64,000 nucleotides of DNA, from assembly GCF_003265705.1 (NCBI RefSeq), contig NW_020313143.1:62001-126000 (forward strand), given 5' to 3'. This DNA is from Callorhinus ursinus. Lineage: Eukaryota; Chordata; Mammalia; Carnivora; Otariidae. Below the pieces are notes generated by a model. That model did no database searches and was not told the DNA's origin. It was given only the letters and a program-made list of their open reading frames with translations. Positions within the stretch are counted from its first letter, which is position 1; each line of letters opens with the position of its first letter. Positions 1 to 12,210 of this stretch are shown piece after piece. The translations under genes were made by a program, and so were the position numbers.

Positions 1-528
1 TGTGGCTCAATTTCCTGGTCCGTAAAAACAAGAGAATACGTTTCTTGAAAGTGAAGTCCCAGAAAACATAAGGAAGATGCACTCTGTAATGGAGGGACAT
101 GAGTTATGCTGAGGATGAATACTTGAAGGAGCAAGTCCCAAATACATGAAGATTGAAAACGCCTGGAGTCTTTAATGGACATTGACAAACCAACCTGTAA
201 AAAGGTCTACTAACTGACAGACATCCCCACCAGCAGTATCAGGCTGTATAGGATTCCCCATGTGCACACCCATGGTGGGAATTCTCAGTGGCTCATTGAG
301 ACACTTTAACAACATGAAAGATAGAAATTCTCTTCATGTTACCATATTTAATTGGGTGGTGAGGTAATTTAAAAACATTCCCTAACATGTAAAATACACT
401 GTTAATCATAATTGTCATTAGCTATTAATGCAAAAAGGTTCAGTGACATATGCGACCTAACAAACAATGAGTGATGGTCACATAAGCATGCCATTTCTCC
501 TAGTGCTACTGCCAGCATGCACTCCAGG

Positions 529-529
<1 letters not shown>
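1..529. other. Anonymous sequence, no gene seen
   Basis: I see no recognisable exon, repeat family or RNA gene here. Reading frames are short and unsupported. It looks like unique non-coding DNA of normal mammalian composition. Confidence 0.5.
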
Positions 530-564
<35 letters not shown>

Positions 565-597
565 ACGCGCACGCGCGCGCACACGCACACAGGCACA
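530..597. repeat. (GT)n / (CG)(CA) microsatellite
   Basis: A pure GT run passes into alternating CG/CA dinucleotides. The whole tract alternates purine and pyrimidine, so it has Z-DNA-forming potential. The frame crossing it has a poly-Thr/His run and is not a gene. Confidence 0.95.
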
Positions 598-1608
598 CCA
601 GCCAAAAAGATTAAGAATATCTCTTTGTGATATACATTAAGTTTAGAGAGGATTCAGATCTACACTTTCTTGAGTCTCTTCAAATGGCACAAGAGCTGGA
701 CCACAGCATACTTCCGAGCAGACTGTAATCCCATCACCCCCTACGGGAAAAGAGTCCTGTTTGTGAACTCATCTGCCCCCGGATGGATCCCTTCAGGATG
801 TAAGGTGTGGTGGCCTGTCTAAATCTGCTTCTCAACACTGAAGGTGAGGGCTCCCATCTTGCAGTCTTCAGTTGCAGAGTCCTGAGAGATTGCATTTTCT
901 CAGCCACCCAACACCATGGGTTCAGTCATCTGCATGAGGAGCTCTACCCTAAGACATAAAAATCCATGAATTCCCAGTACATTTTTGACACCTCCTGCAT
1001 CCATCCATCCATCCATCCATCCATCCATTTATACATCTAATAGGCACTAAGACAAAACACCATTTCTTTGGTTAAGTTTTAGCTTTCTCCAGAATTGAAA
1101 CAAGTGTGCAAAGGGTGGTGTGGTTAAATGTTAAATGGTTAGGTGTTAAATCTAGGAGATGACTCCTTCCCGTTCATAGTTCAACCTGGTCAGGTGTCTT
1201 ATAATTGATGATTTTAGACTATCACTTAATACCATGGACCTCTCTCCACATCTCTAGTTACTGTCCTCTTTACATATAAATTCTACACTTTGAAACCAAA
1301 GGTCTACAATGAATTCTTGACACTCAATTCACATTTCCTGGCCTTCCCTCCAATTAGTCTCCATCCCTCATCTAATGGGGAAGTCCCCCCACTCCTCCAC
1401 TGAAATTTCATCTTGCCAAAGTCAACAACCACCTTTTTGGCACACTATAGGTCACGAGCATTGTGAAATGAATGTTCAAATGGAGACAAGCTTTTTCTTC
1501 CCCAAGACAAGGATTACTTTGCAATCTGATACTATCACTTGCTTAAAAGCCAGTATTGCAAAATGCCTTCCACAGAGACAGAGTAAGATAATGGAGAACT
1601 ATGGGCTA
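598..1608. other. Anonymous sequence
   Basis: Apart from the CATC tract near 1.0 kb, I recognise nothing. The frame at 1375-1611 has no family resemblance and ends against the target-site duplication of the next L1, so I treat it as chance. Confidence 0.5.
997..1028. repeat. (CATC)n microsatellite
   Basis: About seven uninterrupted tetranucleotide units within otherwise anonymous sequence. Confidence 0.9.
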
Positions 1609-2054
1609 TAGGCAATGCACTCTCTCTCTCTCTTTTTTTTAATTTAAAATCAAGTTAGTTAACATATAGTGTATTATTAGTTTCAGGAAAGACTTTAGTG
1701 ATTCATCATTTGCATATAACCCCCAGTACTCACTACATCAAGTGCCCGCCTTAATGCCCATCACCCGATTACCCCATCCGCACCACCTCTCCTCCAGCCA
1801 CCCTCAGTTTGTTCCCTAGAGCTAAGGGTCCCTTACGGTTTCCCCCTCTCTCTCTGTTTTTATCTTATTTCATTTTTCCTTCCCTTCCCCTATGTTCTCT
1901 GTTTTGTTTCTTAAATTCCACATACAAGTGAAATCCTATGGTATTTGTCTTTCTCTTACTGATTTGTTTTGTTTAGCACAATACAGTCTAGTTCCAAACA
2001 CATCACTGAAAATGGCAAGATTTCATTCCTTTTGATTGTTGAGTAATATTCCAT

Positions 2055-2088
2055 CACACACACACACACACACACACACACACCACAT
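2055..2088. repeat. (CA)n microsatellite inside L1
   Basis: CA run at the position in the L1 3' region where other copies carry a short TATATATA stretch. The nested L1 inserted at its right edge. Confidence 0.95.
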
Positions 2089-2091
2089 CTT

Positions 2092-3170
2092 TTTTTATTG
2101 TTATGTTAATCACCATATATTACATCATTAGTTTTTGGTGCAGTGTTCCATGATTCATTGTTTGTTCATAACACCCAGTGCTCTATGCAGAACGTGCCCT
2201 CCTCAATACCCATCACCAGGATAACCCATCCCCCTACCCTCCTCCCCTCTAGAACCCTCAGTTTGTTTTTCAGAGTCCATCGTCTCTCATGGTTCGTCTC
2301 CCCCTCTGACACACTCCCCCTTTCTTCCTCTCCTGTTATCTTCTTCCTTTTCTTTTTTCTTAAAATATGTTGTGTTATTTGTTTCAGAAGTACAGATCTG
2401 TGATTCAACAGTCTTGCACAATTCACAGTGCTCACCGTAGCACATTCCCTCCCCAATGTCTATCACCCAGCCACCCCATCCCTCCCACCCCCAACCACTC
2501 CAGTAACACTCAGTTTGTTTCCTGAGATTAAGAATTCCTCATATCAGTGAGGTCATGTGATACATGTCTTTCTCTGATTGACTTATTTCACTCAGCATAA
2601 CACCCTCCAGTTCCATCCACGTTGTTGCAAATGGCAAGATCTCATTCCTTTTGATGGCTGCATAATATTCCATTGTCTATATATACCACATCTTCTTTAT
2701 CCATTCATCTGTCGATGGGCATCTTGGCTCTTTCCACAGTTTGGCTATTGTGGACATTGCTGCTATAAACATTGGGGTGCACGTACCCCTTCGGGTCCCT
2801 ACATTTGTATCTTTGGGTAAATACCCAGTAGTGCAATTGCTGGATCGAACGGTAGCTCTAATTTCAACTGTTTGAGGAACCTCCATACTGTTTTCCAGAG
2901 TGGTTGCACCAGCTTGCATTCCCACCAACAATGTAGGAGGGTTCCCCTTTCTCCACATCCCCGCCAACATCTGTTGTTCCCTGACTTGTTAATTTTAGCC
3001 ATTTTGACGGGTGTGAGGTGGTATCTCATTGAGGTTTTGATTTGGATTTCCCTGATGCCGAGCGATGTTGAGCACTTTTTCATGTGCCTGTTGGCCATTT
3101 GGATGTCTTCTTTGGAGAAATGTCTGTTCATGTCTTCTGCCCATTTCTTGATTGGATTATTTGTTCTTTG
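2092..3170 (-). mobile_element. Younger L1 3' end inserted in the outer L1, bipartite 3'UTR
   Basis: The insertion is bounded by an exact 13-bp duplication (cacaccacatctt at 2079-2091 and 3171-3183). It starts with a T-run, the minus-strand poly(A) tail, and is 5'-truncated in the C-terminal part of ORF2. Its 3'UTR has two successive blocks that each look like a complete L1 3'UTR: about 2092-2340 (cataacacccagtgctc type) and about 2345-2570 (gttttatttgtttcag type). The frame 2799-3173 on the minus strand is ORF2 C-terminus ([18 protein letters not shown]). The copy cannot code for anything functional. Confidence 0.88.
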
Positions 3171-4785
3171 CACACCACATCTTCTTTATCCATTCATCGG
3201 TCGATGGACATTTGGGCTCTTTCCATATTTTGGTAATTGTGGACATTAATGCCCTAAAGATTGGTGTGCATGGGCCCCTTCAAATCATTATTTTTGTGTT
3301 CTTTGGATAAATGCCTAGAAGTACAATTGTTGGGTCATAGGGTGGTCCTATTTTTAATTTTTTGAGGAACCTCCATACTGTTTTCCAGAGTGGCTGCCAC
3401 AGTTTTCATTCCCACCAACAGTTCACGAGGATTTCCCTTTCTCTGCCTCCTTGCCAACATCTGTTGTTTTCTGAATCGTTAATTTTAGCAATTCTGACCA
3501 GTGTGAGGTGGTATCTCATTGTGGTTTTGATTTGTATTTCCGTGATGCCAAATGATGTGGAGCACTTTTTCCTGTGTCTGTTAGCCATTTGTATGTCTTC
3601 TTTGGAGAAATGTCTGTTCATGTCTTCTGCCCATTACTTGACTGGATTTTTTTTTGGGGGCGGTGTTGAATTTGGTAAGTTCTTTATGGATTTTGGATAC
3701 TAGCCCTTTATCTGATATGTCATTTGTAAATATCTTCTCCCATTCCATAGGTTGCCTTTTAGTTTGGTTGATTGTTTCCTTTGCTAGGTAAAAGCTTTTC
3801 ATCCTGATGAAGTCTCAATACTTCATTTTTGCTTTTGTTTCCCTTGACTCTGGAGATGTGTCTAGCAGGAAGTTGCTGTGGCCAAGGTCAAAGAGGTTGC
3901 TGCCTGTGTTCTCCTCTAGGATTTTGATGGATTCCGGTCTCACATTTAGGTCTGTCATCCATTTTGAATTTGTTTTGTGTATGCTGTAAGAAAGTGGTCC
4001 AATTTCATTCTTCTGCATGTGGCTGTCCAATTTTCCCAAAAGCATTTGTTGAAGAAACTGTCTTTTTTTCCTTTGGATATTCTTTCTTGCTTTGTCGAAG
4101 GCTAGTTGACCATAGAGTTGAGGGTCCATTTCTGGGTTCCCTATTCTATTCCTTTGATCAATGTGTCTGTTTTTGTGCCAGTACCATACTGTCTGGATGA
4201 TGACAGCTTTGTACTATAGCTTGAAGTCCGGAATCGTGATGCCTCCAGCTTTGGTTTTCTTTTTCAACGTTCCTTTGGCTTTTCAGGGTCTTTTCTGGTT
4301 CCATACAAATTTTAGAATTGTTTGTTGTAGCTCTGTGAAAAAAGCTGCTGTTATTTTGCTAGGGATTGCAATGAATATGTAGATCGCTTTGGGCAGTATA
4401 GACATTTTGGCAATATTTGTTCTTCCAACCCATGAGCATGGAATGTTTTTCTATTTCTTTGCATCTTCCTCAATTTCTTTCATAAGCGTTCTATAGTTTT
4501 CAGAGTATAGATCTTTTACCTCTTTGGTTAGGTTCATTCCTGGGTATCTTATGGCTTCTGGTGCAATTGTAGGTGAGATCGATTCCTTGATTTCTCTTTC
4601 TGCTGCCTCGTTATTGGTGTATAGAAATGCAACAGACTTCTGTGTGTTGATTTTATATCCTGCAACTTTGCCGAATTCCTGTATCAGCTCTAGAAATTTT
4701 TTGGTGGAGGCTTTCAGGTTCTCTACATAGAGTATCATGTCGTCTGTGAAGAGTGCAAGTTTGACTACTTCTTAGGCAACGCACT

Positions 4786-4974
4786 TTCAAATAAAGCACA
4801 AAAATCTCCCAAGTTATCTCTTAGTTTTGCATCACTGAGAGGCATTTTACAAATACGTCTACAGCATGGTAACAACATTTTTTTAAGGCCCCTTCAGTAG
4901 ACTCCGTCTTACCTGTTTCTTGTTTTTTATCTCAAGTGATTTCTAGGTATGGAATAAAATAATTTGAAATTGTG
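4786..4974. other. Anonymous sequence
   Basis: Short unique stretch between two L1 copies. Nothing recognised. Confidence 0.5.
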
Positions 4975-5550
4975 ATGTTGTCTCACATGTTGAGGCGTCA
5001 TATGATCTAGAAATTCCACTGCTAGTTACTTAGATGTTTATGAAAAATGAAAACATATGTCTACAGAAGGACTTGTACACAAAAGTTCATAGCACCATTA
5101 TTCATAATAGCCAAAAAGTGGAAACAACCCAAATGCCCAACAATCAATGAATGGATAATCAAAATGTTAGCATATCCATACATGGAATGTTATTCAGCCA
5201 TGAAATGAATGAAGAACTGATATGTGTATAGCACCTATGATTCTTAAAACCGTTATGCTAAGTGAACAAGACAGATGCAAAAGACCAAGGACTATATGAT
5301 TGAATTTATATAAAATGCTCAGAATAGGCAGATTCATAGTGACAGAAAGCAAATCAGTGGTTGCCTGAGGCTAGGTATGGGCGCAGGAGTGAAATGCTTT
5401 CAAGCACTATGGAAATTTGGGGGGCTATGGAAATGTCTAAAACTCAATTATGGTGATGGTTGCATAACTCCATACATTTAGTAATAATCACCAAACTGTA
5501 CCTGTAAAATGTGTGAATTTTACTGTTTGTAAATTATACCCCCCGAAAGC
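4975..5550 (+). mobile_element. Old L1 3' end (L1M-type)
   Basis: Plus-strand fragment with the diverged end-of-ORF2 text typical of old mammalian L1s (cataatagccaaaaagtggaaacaaccc, then the 3'UTR phrase ending near gtgaattttactg). It is far more diverged than neighbouring L1s and has no open frame. The boundaries are approximate. Confidence 0.75.
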
Positions 5551-6597
5551 TGTTTAAAACATGACGTTGGCTTGGTCTTCCACTGTACTACAGTGACAAC
5601 CAAACTTTTCATTAAGAAGGCCTCCATGCACATGTTTTATATAAAAATGAATCTATATAAAACTGTCACTGTATACTAGGCCTGCTGGCTTGACATGCTG
5701 TGTTCCTCCAAGCAATAACCTTCCTTCTACACATGCTGCATCAGGTTGCTCTGTGTGCAAAGTGTGACTTATTACTGATCACTTTCACATCTTCCAGCCT
5801 TGGCAGTGGCTTGAGAGTGCATCCAGGACAGAGTCCAGGGCCTGGCCTGTGTGACATGACCTTAGCATTATTACTTTCTCCACTGTTCTGTGGCCTTTCT
5901 CATGTGACGCCACTTTGGGTGTACCAAGTAGGAACTATCTTTCTGGATGTCAGTGTGGCAGGACTTCTTAAAAGGCTACCTAAGTGTATACCCTTCACAC
6001 CAACAATTTCCCTGTTAGAAGTTTATCTTCGGGACATAGTTAAGGATGGTGGTAGTATTTGGTTATAAGGATTGCCATCTTGATAATTCCTTACCAGTTT
6101 CTCTCACAAACTAGACCTCTCTTTGTGCTGAGCTCAAAGAGAACACATTCAGCTCACCAGTGCAACTAGCCACGTGAACCGTGCCCTGAACTGTGCCCTT
6201 CAGCACAGTCAAATGCCATCCACCCAGTGTTGATAACTGGGGATATGAGAAACGCTTTGAATTCCAAATAACATGAGGTTGTGACAATTGATTATATCCC
6301 ATCGATAGGATAGGATTCTATGCAGGCAGCAAAGATGAGTTATAATGAAAACAACCAGGAGGGATGATTTGTTGCCTATCAGATTAACAACGATTCACAT
6401 TTCTAATGTATGGGGACACAGGCACGTTCATACAGCATTGTTAGAAATATAAAATAGTAATAGTTGTTTTTTTTTTTTCAAAGTTGTGTCCATATATTAT
6501 ATAGTTTTCATGGTCTTGAAAGAACACTTTCAGGAACTTATTAAGAGAAAGGCTTACTAAGACATCTGCATGCATATGAAGAAGAATGTTAAGAGAC
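5551..6597. other. Anonymous sequence, possible very old L1 shreds
   Basis: The 122-residue frame at 5700-6068 shows no motif or recognisable family and lacks exon borders I would trust. The stretch 5970-6450 has phrases reminiscent of a very old L1 3' end (ggattctatgcaggcagcaaa), but the match is weak. Confidence 0.4.
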
Positions 6598-8037
6598 CTC
6601 TGGGGAAGATCGTGGCGTAGGAAAACTCTAAGCTCACCTCATCCCATTGATACAACCAGTATCAATATGGGTGTAAGCAACCCAGAAAACAACCCAAAGA
6701 CTGGTAGAAGAAACTCTTCACAGCTAAATACATGGGAGAGGCTGATCAAAAAAGGTAGGAAAGGTGGAGAGGCAGTCAGGAACTAAACGGACTTGCAAGA
6801 CTGTTCTCCGGAGGGAAGGATGTTCTGCCCAGAGAGGGGAGAGAAACAGACTCTCACACCAAGGATCCCACATGGAGAAGATGAATTTCCATAACATTTG
6901 GCTTCAAAAGCCAGAAGGGCCAAATTTCACGAGTTTGTACTACCAGTGGGACTTAAAACCTGGAACGTTAAAGATCAGTGCCTTGGTTCTGGGAGCGCCG
7001 GGAGGGTGAGAGGAAAGGGTGAGTCCCCGCCCTTAAAGAGATAGCACAACAAACAGCCCTGTGGAGATACAGCACAGAAGAGCAGTTTGAAAATCACGTG
7101 GGGCACACAAGAGGGAGATTTATTTACTAATCTCAGAGCATGAGCTGGAAGGGCAGGGATCTATGAGGACTTCTCCAGGAACACAGGAGCTGACGGGCTC
7201 CAATTCCCTCCCCCCAAACCCAACATAAACACACAGCCACCTGTGGGAACCAGCAAGGAACCAGTGAGGTGCAGACATTCCCTACTTAACTTGGTATCAG
7301 CACACCCAGCCCTCCTGTTTCCCTGTGGACACGCCCCTTCCACCAGGGCCTTGGCTCCAGATCTTCTCCCACAGAAGACCCATGCAAACCTTGCTAACAC
7401 CGCACATCCAGCCCCCCTATCCACCCCCCACTTCTGCAGATCCACCCCTTCCAATATGTTCTTGGGTGGAGCACATGCGAAGTGGTGCCACAAGCCTGGC
7501 AGCTTGCAAGCAGCCCCAACAGGGGCCAGCACCACTCCAAAGTGACTTCTGCCATGGGGTGAGGGAAAGATAACCACACACAGCAATCAGACTGTGGCCC
7601 CAGCAGTAGGCTGGGGGCAGACAGCAGGTCTGACTGCAGGCCTCACCCATCAAGGAATGCTTCTCAGGGGACAAAACAAGTTACAGCACCCTCTAGTTGG
7701 TGCTACTGCATCCCAGGGGAATGCCTGGTCTGACTCAAGTCAAGCCCAAGGTGGCCCCAGACTGGCTCACTAACAACACAGGGACCAAACCCTGCCCACA
7801 GCAGGCAAAGAGAGCCATTGTGGACAACTGGACTGAAGGAAAAAGTGGCTCAGCCACAAGAGTCAGATGCATACAGCAAACATAGGAGACACCGCCAAAG
7901 CACCAGGTTCTGGTAAACAGGGGACACTGCACTGCAGGGCACTACAGGATCATTCCTTCATAAGGCCACTACTTTAAAGAGCAGGAGATATAGTTGACTT
8001 TCTGAACACAAGAAACAGACCCAGAGAGTTAGACAAA
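6598..8037 (+). promoter_or_regulatory. L1 5'UTR (internal promoter region, decayed)
   Basis: Begins with a diverged form of the L1 start (gggaagatcgtggcg), followed by about 1.4 kb of non-coding sequence before ORF1. The antisense frames here, including the 141-residue one at 7161-7586, are chance openings in GC-richer 5'UTR. L1 5'UTRs normally hold the internal promoter. I infer no current activity. Confidence 0.7.
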
Positions 8038-8950
8038 ATGAGGAGACAGAGGAATATGTCCAAATGAAGGAATGGGACAAAATCATAGCCAGGGACCTAA
8101 GTGAAATGGGGCTAAGTAATATGTCTGTTAGAGAATTTAAAGTAATGGTCATAAGGATACTCACGGGACATGAGAAAAGAGTGGAGGACCTCAGTGAGAC
8201 CCTTAACAAAGAGATAGAAAACATAAAAAAGAACCAATCAGAGATGAAGAACTCAATAACTGAAATTAGAAATACACGAGATAGAATGAACTGTAGACTA
8301 GACAAAGCAGAAGAATGGATCAGCAACCCGGAGATCACACCAACAAATTATTCCCCCAGAATAATGGAAAGCAACCAAACTGAACAGGTGAGAGAAAACA
8401 AAACACAAAATGAAAAAACACTTAGGGAACTCAGTGACACCATCAAGCATAATAATATTTGCATTATAGGGATCCCAGAAAGAAAGATGAGAGAAAAGGG
8501 GGCAGGAAATTTTTTTGAAGATATAATAGCTGAAAGCATCCCAAATCTGGGGAAGGAGACAGAAATCCAGATCCAGGAGGCACAGAGAGCCCCTGACAAA
8601 ATCAACCCAAAGACGTCGACACCAAGACACATAATAATTAAAATGGCAGAATGGAGTGATAATGAGAGAATTTCAAAAGCAGCAAGAGGAAAGAAAACAA
8701 TTACATACAAGGGAAACCCCATAAGCCTATCAGTGGAAGAATGGAGTGACATTAAAAAAAAAAAAAAAGAAGGGAGTGGCATGATATTTTCAAAGTGATG
8801 AAAGTAAAAAACCCTACAGCCAAGAATATTCTATCCAGCAAGGCTATCATTCAGGATGGAAGGAGAAATAGTTTTCCAGACAAACTAAAGCTTAAGGAAT
8901 CCATGACCACTAAACCAGCTCTACAACTAATGTTAAAGGGGATCCTTTGA
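8038..8950 (+). pseudogene. L1 ORF1 remnant (RNA-binding chaperone)
   Basis: ORF1p is a nucleic-acid chaperone that coats L1 RNA in the cytoplasmic ribonucleoprotein. The long frame at 8064-8798 shows the expected order: a heptad-rich coiled coil (residues about 25-95), then an RRM-like part containing NNICIIGIPE (about residue 130) and the TPRHIIIKMA segment. An A-run at about 8754-8768 precedes a frameshift. The last part, about 8775-8950, continues in another frame and keeps the conserved carboxy-terminal phrases (ILSSKAIIQDG, KPALQLMLKGIL) up to a stop at 8948-8950. An upstream ATG at 8038 is followed quickly by a stop in its own frame. The frameshift disrupts the carboxy-terminal domain, so it is non-functional. 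Confidence 0.9.
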
Positions 8951-11894
8951 GTAGAAAGGAAAGACCATGAGCAGGGCTAAGAAATGTAAGGAGCACAAAA
9001 GCAGTAAACATAAGTATATCTATGAACCAGTCAATGGACTCTCAAAATGAAAGAATGTAAAGTATGGCAGCATACACATAAAACGTGGGGTGGGTTGGGG
9101 GGAGAGGAGTAAAGTATGGGTTCAAACTTTAAGCGACCATCAACTATACACACAAGATGTTTTATACAAACTGAATGGTAACCAGAAATCAAAAACCAGT
9201 AACAGGTATGCAAAAACTAAAGAGAAAGGAATCCAAGCAAATCACTAAAGAAAGCCAACTAACTGTGAATGAACAGAGCAAGAGAAGAAAGGAACAGAGA
9301 AGAACCTCAAAAACAACCATAAAATGCATAACAAAATGGCAATAAGTACATACCTATCTCTAGATTTAGTGTAAATGGACTAAATGCTCCAATCAAAAGA
9401 CACAGGGTGACAGAAATGTAAAAAAGCAAGACCCGTCTATATGCTGCCTACAAGAGACTCACTTCAGACCTAAAGACACATGCAGATTGAAAGTGAAGTG
9501 ATGGAGAATCATTTATCATGCAAATGGATATGAAAAGAAAGCTGGGCTTGCAATGCTTACATTGGACAGGATAGACTTTAGACAAGCACTGTCAGAGGGG
9601 ACAAAGAAGGACACTATATAATCATAAAGGGAACAATACAACAAAAAGGTATAACAATTGTAAATTATTATGCGCCCTACATGGGAGCACCAAGATATAT
9701 AAAGCAGCTAATAACAAACATAAAGAAAGCAACTGATAATAATACAATAATAGTAGTGGGCTTTAACACTCTGCTTACATCAATGGATGGATCATCCAAA
9801 CAGAAAATCAACAAGGAAACAAAGTCTTTGAATGACACATTGGACCAGATGGATCTAACAGATATATTTAGAACATTCCATCCAAAAACAGCAGAATACT
9901 CATTTTTTTTCCAGGTGAACATGGAACATTCTCCAGAATAGATCACATATTAGGTCACAAAACAGTCTCAACAAATTCAAAAAGATCAAAGTCATACCCT
10001 GCATTTTTTTTCTGGCCACAATGCTATGAAACTAGAAATTAACCACAAGAAAAAATCTGGAACTAGCACAAATTCACGGAGGTTAAATAACTAATGCTAC
10101 TAAACAATGAATGGGTCAACCAAGAAATCAAAGAGGAAATCAAAAAATACATGGAGACAAATGAAAAAGAAAACACAACAATCCAAAATCTTTGGGATGC
10201 CGCAAAAGCTGTTCTAAGGAGGAAGTTTATAGCAATACAGTCCTACCTCAAGAAGCAAGAAAAATCTAAAAGTAAACAATCTAACCTTACACCTACAGGA
10301 ACTAGAAAAAGAAGAACAAACAAAACCCCAAACCAGTAGAAGGAAGGAAATAATAAAGATTAGGGCAGAAATAAATGAAATAGAAACTAAAAAAAGCCAG
10401 TAGAACAGATCAATGAACCTGGGAGTAGGTTCTTTGAAAAGATCAACAGAAGTGACATATCTTTAGCCAGACTCATCAAAAAAGAGAGAGGACTCAAGTA
10501 AACAAAATCACAAATGAAAGAGGAGAAATAACAACCGACATCATAAACATGCAAAGGATTATAAGAGAATATTATGAAAAATTATATCCCAACAAATTGA
10601 ACAACCTGGAAGACATGGATAAACACCTAGAAACATATAACCTCCCAAAACTGAATCAGGAAGAAATAGTAAATGTGAACAGACCGATTAGACAGATTAT
10701 CAGCAATGAAATGGAATCAGTAATCAAAAAACTCCAAACAAACAAAAGTCCAGGACCAGATGGCTTCACAAGTGAATTCTACCAAACATTTAAAGAAGAG
10801 TTAATACCTAATCTTCTCAAACTATTCCAAAAAATAGAAGAGGAGGGAAGACTTCCAAATTCATTCTAGGAGGCCAGCATTACCCTGATACCAAAACCAG
10901 ATAAAGACATTATCAAAAAAGAGAACCACAGGCCAATATCTCTGATGAACCTAGGTGCAAAAATCCTCAGCAAAATATTATCAAACCGAATCTGACACAT
11001 ACATGTAAAAAAAAGTTCACTCACCACAATCAAGCGGGATTTATTCCTGGGATGCAAGAGTGGTTCAATATTTGCAAATCAATCAATGTGATACACCACA
11101 TTAACAAGAGAAGGGATAAGAACCACGTGATCAGATTTGCTCATAGTCGCCATGATGGCCATGAGGTTATTGCAGCAGGCTTCGGTCACTGCAGTGGCTG
11201 CTCTCTCTGGCCACTGGCTTGGCACTCGGCTTGGATTTGGGGGCTTCCTCACCCGTGGCTTTCCAAAGACTGCAGTTCCTGTGTGACACAGTGGAGACCA
11301 TGGGTAAAGACTGTTTACCATCAGACCTTCTGGTTTCTATGACAGGCATTTTTTTCAGCTTAAGGAAGTTCCACATTTTGTTGACTGGGATTCCAGTAGC
11401 AGTTGGCATAACTCTGGTGAATATATTCACTGGTGAAGCTGAGTTAGCAGAAATTCCAGGAGGCTATATCCCAGAACACTGGGAATATTTCAAGCATCCT
11501 GTATCAGGATGGATTGCCCAAAGTTTCTCTGAAGGCCGTGAAAAGAATTATGAAACAACAATGACTAGCCTTCAAACTGAAGCTGAAAAGGCTGATTTAT
11601 GGTTAAAGGAACCGGAAGTACAAAGTTTAGTTAATGTGTGAGAGAGGCGATGGTCCCTGGCATCAGTACCCGATCCTTGAGAAGGTGCTGATTGATCATT
11701 CTCCAAAAGCAACTCCCAACAACTAATCTTTTATTTCTCTAAATACAAAGTATATTTGTATTCTCTTTAGGGGAAAATTAATTAATAAATGTATTCTGTA
11801 TTTTTGCTCATGTGATGAATAAAAGATCCTCCATTGCTCTATTTCTCAACACATTGGTTCAGGTTAAGTCTTTTGTGTGGGATTTCATTTTTTC

Positions 11895-11990
11895 CCCCAG
11901 CTTTACTGAAGCATAATTGACAGTACTGTAAGATATTTAAAGTGCACATTGTGATGATTTGATATACATTGTGAAAGGCAGATTGATACT
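11895..11990 (-). mobile_element. Old L1 3'-end fragment carried in the NDUFB5 insertion
   Basis: About 90 bp matching the 3' tail of old L1M elements in reverse (ccagctttactgaagcataa, then ttgatatacattgtgaaa). It lies between the pseudogene's coding part and its outer target duplication. Since it is older than the host L1, it most likely arrived with the retrocopy. Confidence 0.65.
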
Positions 11991-12033
11991 TTTGATTCGC
12001 GGGTTTTGGCTTCCTCCTCTAGGAAGGTTTATT

Positions 12034-12210
12034 GGAGCACCTGGGTGGCTCAGTCGCTGAAGCGTCTGACTCTTGATTTTGGCTCAGGTCATGATCTCAG
12101 GGTCGTGAGATCGAGCCTCACCATGGGCTCTGTGCTCAGCGTGGAGTCTGCTTGAGATTCTCTCTCTCCCTCTCCCTCCATACCTCCTCCCTCCCTCCTT
12201 CTCAAAAAAA
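12034..12210 (+). mobile_element. Can-SINE (tRNA-Lys-derived), older type
   Basis: Head ggagcacctgggtggctcag with tRNA-derived A/B-box region, a (TC)-rich linker and an A-rich tail. Possible weak flanking repeat: aaggtttatt on the left, aaagtttatc on the right. It lies within the NDUFB5 3' extension. Confidence 0.92.

Larger units (their letters stand above)
1622..4772 (-). mobile_element. L1 LINE, 5'-truncated, split by a second L1
   Basis: Minus-strand L1 with its 3'UTR on the left and ORF2 reverse-transcriptase sequence on the right. The frame at 4451-4738 is the ORF2 segment just after the active site (MILYVEN... [10 protein letters not shown]), and the FTDD active-site codons lie just upstream at the truncation point. 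A 13-bp target duplication brackets the element: taggcaatgcact at 1609-1621 and taggcaacgcact at 4773-4785 (one mismatch). The element is interrupted at about 2092-3170 by a younger L1 and resumes with the sequence expected next. ORF2 is broken by stops and frameshifts, so the copy is dead. It ends just 5' of the RT active site. Confidence 0.93.

Noticed and set aside
402..605. 67-residue frame with poly(His/Thr)
   Set aside because: Direct translation of the GT/CA microsatellite.
997..1028. CRISPR-like or other array
   Set aside because: Uninterrupted tetranucleotide repeat without spacers, in a mammalian genome.
2345..3170. Second 3'UTR block as a separate L1 insertion
   Set aside because: One exact target duplication encloses both blocks, and no duplication or poly(A) separates them cleanly. 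A bipartite 3'UTR is simpler.
7161..7586. 141-residue minus-strand frame
   Set aside because: It lies antisense within an L1 5'UTR whose GC content lowers stop frequency; no motif and no gene structure.
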